25,351 nt of DNA. Source: an uncultured Collinsella sp. GTDB taxonomy: Bacteria > Actinomycetota > Coriobacteriia > Coriobacteriales > Coriobacteriaceae. Shown here in pieces: positions 22,388 through 25,351 of this stretch (positions are counted from its first letter, which is position 1; each line of letters begins with the position of its first letter). Both the position numbers and the translations under genes were made by a program. Location: positions 1-25,351 of the forward strand of contig CABUPE010000034.1 in assembly GCA_902493515.1 (NCBI GenBank), written 5' to 3'. Under the pieces are notes generated by a model. That model was not told the origin of the DNA. It ran no database searches and worked only from the letters and a program-made list of their open reading frames with translations.

Positions 22388-22414
22388 GACCATGAGGCGG
22401 CACGCAGCCATACG
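22386..22414 (+). promoter_or_regulatory. Promoter candidate for the EamA transporter gene
   Basis: TTGACC (22386-22391), 17 bp and CATACG (22409-22414). It starts within the T-tract of the preceding terminator and gives a leader of about 35 nt. Confidence 0.4.
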
Positions 22415-22454
22415 CGTGCGGACACCACGCCAAGATTGAGTGTGAGGATGTTCC

Positions 22455-23438
22455 ATGGCCCAATACGCTGCCAACGAAATCGAAAACATGCCCGATAGCC
22501 CTGTCGCACGGGAGGACCTGGGCGCCGGCGGCACCTCCCGCGGCGCCGGCGCACGCTCGCCGCTGTTCTGGAAGGTCTTGCTGCTTTCGATAGCGGTCAT
22601 CTGGGGCTATTCCTTCACCACCATGAAGGATGCGCTCGATACCGTTCCGGTGTTCGAGCTGCTCTACATTCGTTTTCTTCCGGCGTCGTTGGTCATGCTT
22701 GTCATCTTCCACAAGCGCATCATTGCCCATTTCAACGCTCGAAACCTGATTGTTGGACTTGGCATGGGCGCGCTCATGTGGGGTGCCTACGGTTTGCAGA
22801 CGATCGGCCTGGCACAGACCACGGCAGGCAAAAGCGCGTTTTTGACGGGCACGTACTGCATCTTGGTTCCGTTTGCGAGCTACGTTCTAAGCGGCGAAAA
22901 GCTTACCCGTTACAACTTGGGCGCCGCGTTGCTGTGCCTGGCGGGCATCGGTCTGGTGGCGCTCGATAGCGTCGAGTTCAATGTCGGCGATGTCATCACA
23001 CTGGGCGGTGCGGTCTTCTTTGCCATCCAGATGGCGGTGACCGCCAAGTATGGCCGCAAGATGGACATCAACGTCATCACGTTTTGGATGTTTGTGGGCA
23101 ATGGCGTCTTGAGCTTGGCAACGTCGCTGCTATTCGAGACCCAAGCGCCCGCGTCCGTGTGGACGCCGAGCTTTATCGGTGTGATGGCGTTTCTATCGGT
23201 GGGCTGTACGTGTGTGGCTCTGCTCATCCAAAACGTCGGCCTGGCGCATGTCCCGGCCTCAACGGGCTCGCTGCTCCTTTCGATGGAGTCGCCTTCGGGT
23301 GTGCTGTTCTCGGTGCTGCTGATGGGGGAGGCGCTTACCTCGCGCCTGCTCGCCGGCTTCGCGCTCATCTTTCTTTCGATTATCTTGAGCGAGACGCATT
23401 TCGATTTTTTGCGTCGAAAGCCGCGTCCGCAATTGTAA
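22455..23438 (+). CDS. EamA/DMT-family transporter
   Basis: The start ATG 22455 follows TGAGGA at 22443-22448; product 327 residues. About ten membrane segments form two EamA halves of five segments each (about residues 38-165 and 175-315). Typical wording includes LSIAVIWGYSFTTMKDAL near the first segment, TTAGKSAFLTGTYCILVPF at the end of the first half, and VPASTGSLLLSMESPSGVLFSVLLMGE at the end of the second. A polar N-terminal tail of about 36 residues precedes the first segment. The family moves small metabolites such as amino acids or nucleotide precursors across the membrane, usually as exporters. The substrate cannot be told from sequence alone. It stands between terminators as a single-gene unit. 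Confidence 0.92.
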   Translation: MAQYAANEIENMPDSPVAREDLGAGGTSRGAGARSPLFWKVLLLSIAVIWGYSFTTMKDALDTVPVFELLYIRFLPASLVMLVIFHKRIIAHFNARNLIVGLGMGALMWGAYGLQTIGLAQTTAGKSAFLTGTYCILVPFASYVLSGEKLTRYNLGAALLCLAGIGLVALDSVEFNVGDVITLGGAVFFAIQMAVTAKYGRKMDINVITFWMFVGNGVLSLATSLLFETQAPASVWTPSFIGVMAFLSVGCTCVALLIQNVGLAHVPASTGSLLLSMESPSGVLFSVLLMGEALTSRLLAGFALIFLSIILSETHFDFLRRKPRPQL

Positions 23439-23450
23439 ACAATTTGTTGC

Positions 23451-23476
23451 GCCGCCTCCCGGGCCGGCATTTTTTA
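23451..23476 (+). terminator. Terminator after the EamA transporter gene
   Basis: GCCG and CGGC enclose CCC/GGG pairing (23451-23468) and are followed by ATTTTTTAT. The stem is short and irregular, but the T-run is good. Confidence 0.55.
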
Positions 23477-23501
23477 TGTGTCGCCCTTAAAGTAGTACCT
23501 T

Positions 23502-23523
23502 GCACTTTACGCTATCAAAGTGC
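23502..23523 (+). promoter_or_regulatory. Operator-like inverted repeat before the amidohydrolase
   Basis: GCACTTT (23502-23508), eight bases and AAAGTGC (23517-23523) form a perfect 7-bp inverted repeat 30 bp before the gene. TACGCT (23508-23513) inside it could be a -10 box. No adjacent regulator gene is present. Confidence 0.4.
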
Positions 23524-23553
23524 TTGCTGCAAAAACGTTACTGGAGGGCATCT

Positions 23554-24849
23554 ATGGCACCAGCACTGTCCGATCTTCAACCGCAATCAGCGCCCAAGGC
23601 CACCGCGGCGGCGCAGACCGCTATCGGTGACGGTCTTGTTGCAGAAGCTCAGGCTTTTGCAGATGAGCTCGCTGCGTGGCGACACGATTTACATCAGATG
23701 CCCGAGCTGGGTAATAGCCTCCCGCAGACCTCTACGTATATCCAAGCGCGCCTGACCGAGATGGACATCCCATTTGCTACGCTCGTCGATGGTTCCTGCG
23801 TTGTGGGCCTTGTCGGCGCCGGTGCCGCCGCGGCCCAAGGCAATGGCATCTGCACGAATGAGCAGGCCGGTACGGTCATCATGCTTCGTGGCGACATGGA
23901 CGCCCTGCCCGTTGCCGAGGAATCCGGCGAGCCCTTTGCATCCACCAACGGCTGCATGCACGCTTGCGGTCACGATATGCACGCGACGGCGCTGCTTGGT
24001 GCGGCTCGTATGCTCAAAGCGCGCGAGGCAGAGCTTGTTGATGCCAACGCTACGGTTAAGTTGCTGTTCCAGCCGGGCGAGGAAACCTTTGAGGGTGCCC
24101 GCGCCGCCATCGCCGACGGTCTGCTGCAGAACCCGCGCCCTCAGGCGGCCTTTGCCATGCACGTTAACAGCCAATCGCCGCTCGGCCTGGTGCTCTATGG
24201 GAGCCCGGCGCTTTCGGGCGTGTATGGTTTCCGCATCACGCTGCAGGGCAAGGGCGGCCATGGCTCGAGCCCCGAGATCTGCATCGACCCCATCACGACC
24301 GGCGTCCATGTGCACCTGGCGCTTCAGGAGCTCATCGCTCGCGAGGTGCCGGCCGCCAAGGAGGTCGCACTGACCGTGGGTAAGTTTGCCGGTGGCCAAG
24401 CGGCCAACGTCATCCCGGATACCTGCGTGCTCGAAGGCACGCTGCGCGGCTTCGACGTCGAGCTCATGGAGCACCTCAAGACCCGCATCGCGGAGGTCGT
24501 TAACGGCGTTGCCACAACATATCGTACGCCGGCGACCATCGAGACGCTTTCGGATGTTCCGCCGCTTGTACTCGACAGCGATATGACTCAGGCGTCGCTT
24601 GGCTACGTGGGCGCAGTGCTGCCCAAGGCGGCTTTCTTGCCGCTTTTCCATGCCATGGCGAGTGAGGACTTCGCGCTTATCTCGAGCGAGATACCGAGCG
24701 CATACTTTACGATCGGCGCGGCTGTGACCGATACGGACGAACACTTTGCCCAGCATCATCCCAAGGCGCGCTTTAGCGATGCCGAGCTGCCACTTGGTGC
24801 CGCGGCTTACACGGCGGTCGCTTTGGGCTATATCGCCGACCACCGGTAG
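23554..24849 (+). CDS. M20-family amidohydrolase
   Basis: The start ATG 23554 is preceded by GGAGGG at 23542-23547; product 431 residues. This is a metal-dependent hydrolase of the hippurate/N-acyl-amino acid amidohydrolase group. Metal-site motifs are LRGDMDALP (111-119), CMHACGHDMHATALLG (134-149, including Cys138, His140 and His143), FQPGEE (172-177), His203 in AMHVN, and a late His366 in HAMASEDF. A dimerisation lid domain lies between (about 215-330; GKGGHGSSPE). The likely reaction is removal of an acyl group from an N-acyl amino acid or similar amide in the cytoplasm. Substrate is unknown. An N-terminal Ala/Pro/Gln-rich stretch of about 30 residues precedes the catalytic fold. The next sequence is a terminator-like hairpin and an MFS remnant. 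Confidence 0.93.
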   Translation: MAPALSDLQPQSAPKATAAAQTAIGDGLVAEAQAFADELAAWRHDLHQMPELGNSLPQTSTYIQARLTEMDIPFATLVDGSCVVGLVGAGAAAAQGNGICTNEQAGTVIMLRGDMDALPVAEESGEPFASTNGCMHACGHDMHATALLGAARMLKAREAELVDANATVKLLFQPGEETFEGARAAIADGLLQNPRPQAAFAMHVNSQSPLGLVLYGSPALSGVYGFRITLQGKGGHGSSPEICIDPITTGVHVHLALQELIAREVPAAKEVALTVGKFAGGQAANVIPDTCVLEGTLRGFDVELMEHLKTRIAEVVNGVATTYRTPATIETLSDVPPLVLDSDMTQASLGYVGAVLPKAAFLPLFHAMASEDFALISSEIPSAYFTIGAAVTDTDEHFAQHHPKARFSDAELPLGAAAYTAVALGYIADHR

Positions 24850-24875
24850 TACCCAACCTTGCCTTTCAAGCCTGC

Positions 24876-24908
24876 GGGCATGGCCATAAGGCCTATGCCC
24901 TTGTCTTT
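24876..24908 (+). terminator. Hairpin terminator after the amidohydrolase
   Basis: GGGCAT-GGCC, loop ATAA and GGCC-T-ATGCCC pair with one bulged base, followed by TTGTCTTTC. An outer TTGCCTT (24859-24865) can pair with AAGGCAA (24910-24916). Confidence 0.65.
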
Positions 24909-25083
24909 CAAGGCAATCTTGGGCACCGTGGGCGCCATCGTCTCGGGCGTGCTGTTCGATGCCACGGGCTCCTTTGCGAGCACCTGGATTGTGTGCCTGG
25001 CGTGCTCCGTGGTCATGCTCGTGTTCCTGCTGGCATCCGAGCCCGTCGCCGCCAAGCTGCGCGCGAGCGTGGCGGGGGAGTAG
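24907..25083 (+). pseudogene. C-terminal remnant of an MFS transporter
   Basis: The reading frame ending at TAG 25081-25083 gives ILGTVGAIVSGVLFDATG and then CLACSVVMLVFLLASEPV, followed by a short polar tail. This is the wording of the last two membrane segments of a major facilitator transporter. Nothing of the other ten segments is present upstream, where the frame runs into the hairpin after the amidohydrolase. It has no ribosome binding site or own start, so it is a 5'-deleted remnant. High-GC codon use is still like its neighbours, which suggests a fairly recent deletion. Confidence 0.75.
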
Positions 25084-25118
25084 ACGTTCGTCGCTCTTTT
25101 CAGATCGCCCCGTTCTGT

Positions 25119-25182
25119 CCGTGGCCGCCCTGGAAGCCGAATGGATGCTCGTACCATCATTCGGTTTCCAAGGCGGCCACGG
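25119..25182. repeat. Imperfect inverted repeat, right end, unit 1
   Basis: Arms of about 28 bp (25119-25147 and 25155-25182) match apart from two base changes and one extra base, around a loop of seven bases. CCGTGGCCGCC begins the left arm and GGCGGCCACGG ends the right arm. There is no T-tract. No gene is seen from 25084 to 25351. Confidence 0.75.
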
Positions 25183-25193
25183 GCCTACGAAAT

Positions 25194-25255
25194 GATCCGT
25201 TTTCCTCCGTCCCCAAGGGGTCGCGTGATCCGAAGGGGACGGAGGAAAACGGATC
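25194..25255. repeat. Perfect inverted repeat, right end, unit 2
   Basis: Perfect 21-bp arms lie at 25194-25214 and 25235-25255 with a 20-nt spacer (AAGGGGTCGCGTGATCCGAA). The left arm begins GATCCGTTTTCC and the right arm ends GGAAAACGGATC. It shares AATGATCC and CGTCCCCAAGGG with the hairpin at 17080-17108. Confidence 0.85.
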
Positions 25256-25351
25256 GCAAACAGCGGCGGTGCGTCAGGCCGAACGAGTCCCCATGGTTGA
25301 TTTTCAATCTCAACGCAACAGCCTGAACGGACCCCGCGTTTCCGCAGCTAG

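Noticed and set aside
25194..25255. Insertion sequence end
   Set aside because: No transposase frame or target duplication is visible; the palindrome stands alone.

Overview
The window looks like chromosomal DNA of a Collinsella-type actinobacterium (Coriobacteriia). This is inferred from high-GC codon use, closely spaced genes with GGAGG-type ribosome binding sites, a VanRS-like two-component pair, tandem YhgE/Pip membrane proteins, and the overall protein flavour. No 16S gene or other species marker is present, so the genus is an inference.

Layout. Positions 1-870 hold two identical tRNA-Arg(ACG) genes, each with its own promoter and terminator, plus the 3' tail of another. These are mixed with structured repeats derived from tRNA 3' ends. 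Next come a large protein of unknown function with TPR-like helices (870-3311) and an AAA/STAND-type ATPase with a C-terminal winged helix (3473-4555). The ATPase gene is preceded by six short iterons and followed by four alternating 17-bp repeats. A tRNA-Ser(GCT) gene (4836-4926) is followed by the same kind of tRNA-tail element seen after tRNA-Arg. On the minus strand lies a D-alanyl-D-alanine carboxypeptidase (5248-6588), divergent from a VanR/VanS-like pair (6786-8746). A phosphate-response block follows: pstB, phoB-like and phoR-like genes (8850-11946). Then come a capsule/exopolysaccharide control trio (Wzz-like protein, BY-kinase, PHP phosphatase; 12142-14206), a GNAT acetyltransferase, htpG (14947-16971), two adjacent YhgE/Pip-family membrane proteins (17247-22253), an EamA/DMT transporter (22455-23438), an M20 amidohydrolase (23554-24849), the C-terminal stub of an MFS transporter (about 24907-25083), and two large palindromic repeats at the right end.

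Most of the block from 5248 to 22253 concerns the cell envelope and its control: peptidoglycan trimming, a sensor pair of the glycopeptide-response type, phosphate sensing, polysaccharide chain-length control, and large membrane proteins. 

The most unusual signal is not a protein. After two unrelated tRNAs (Arg and Ser) the same arrangement occurs: tRNA, terminator, inverted copy of that tRNA's T-arm, a conserved structured core of about 100 nt, a direct copy of the same tRNA's 3' end, a second terminator, and then another inverted T-arm. The core keeps its hairpins by compensatory changes, while the flanks follow the host tRNA. This looks like a family of tRNA-tail elements that I do not recognise.
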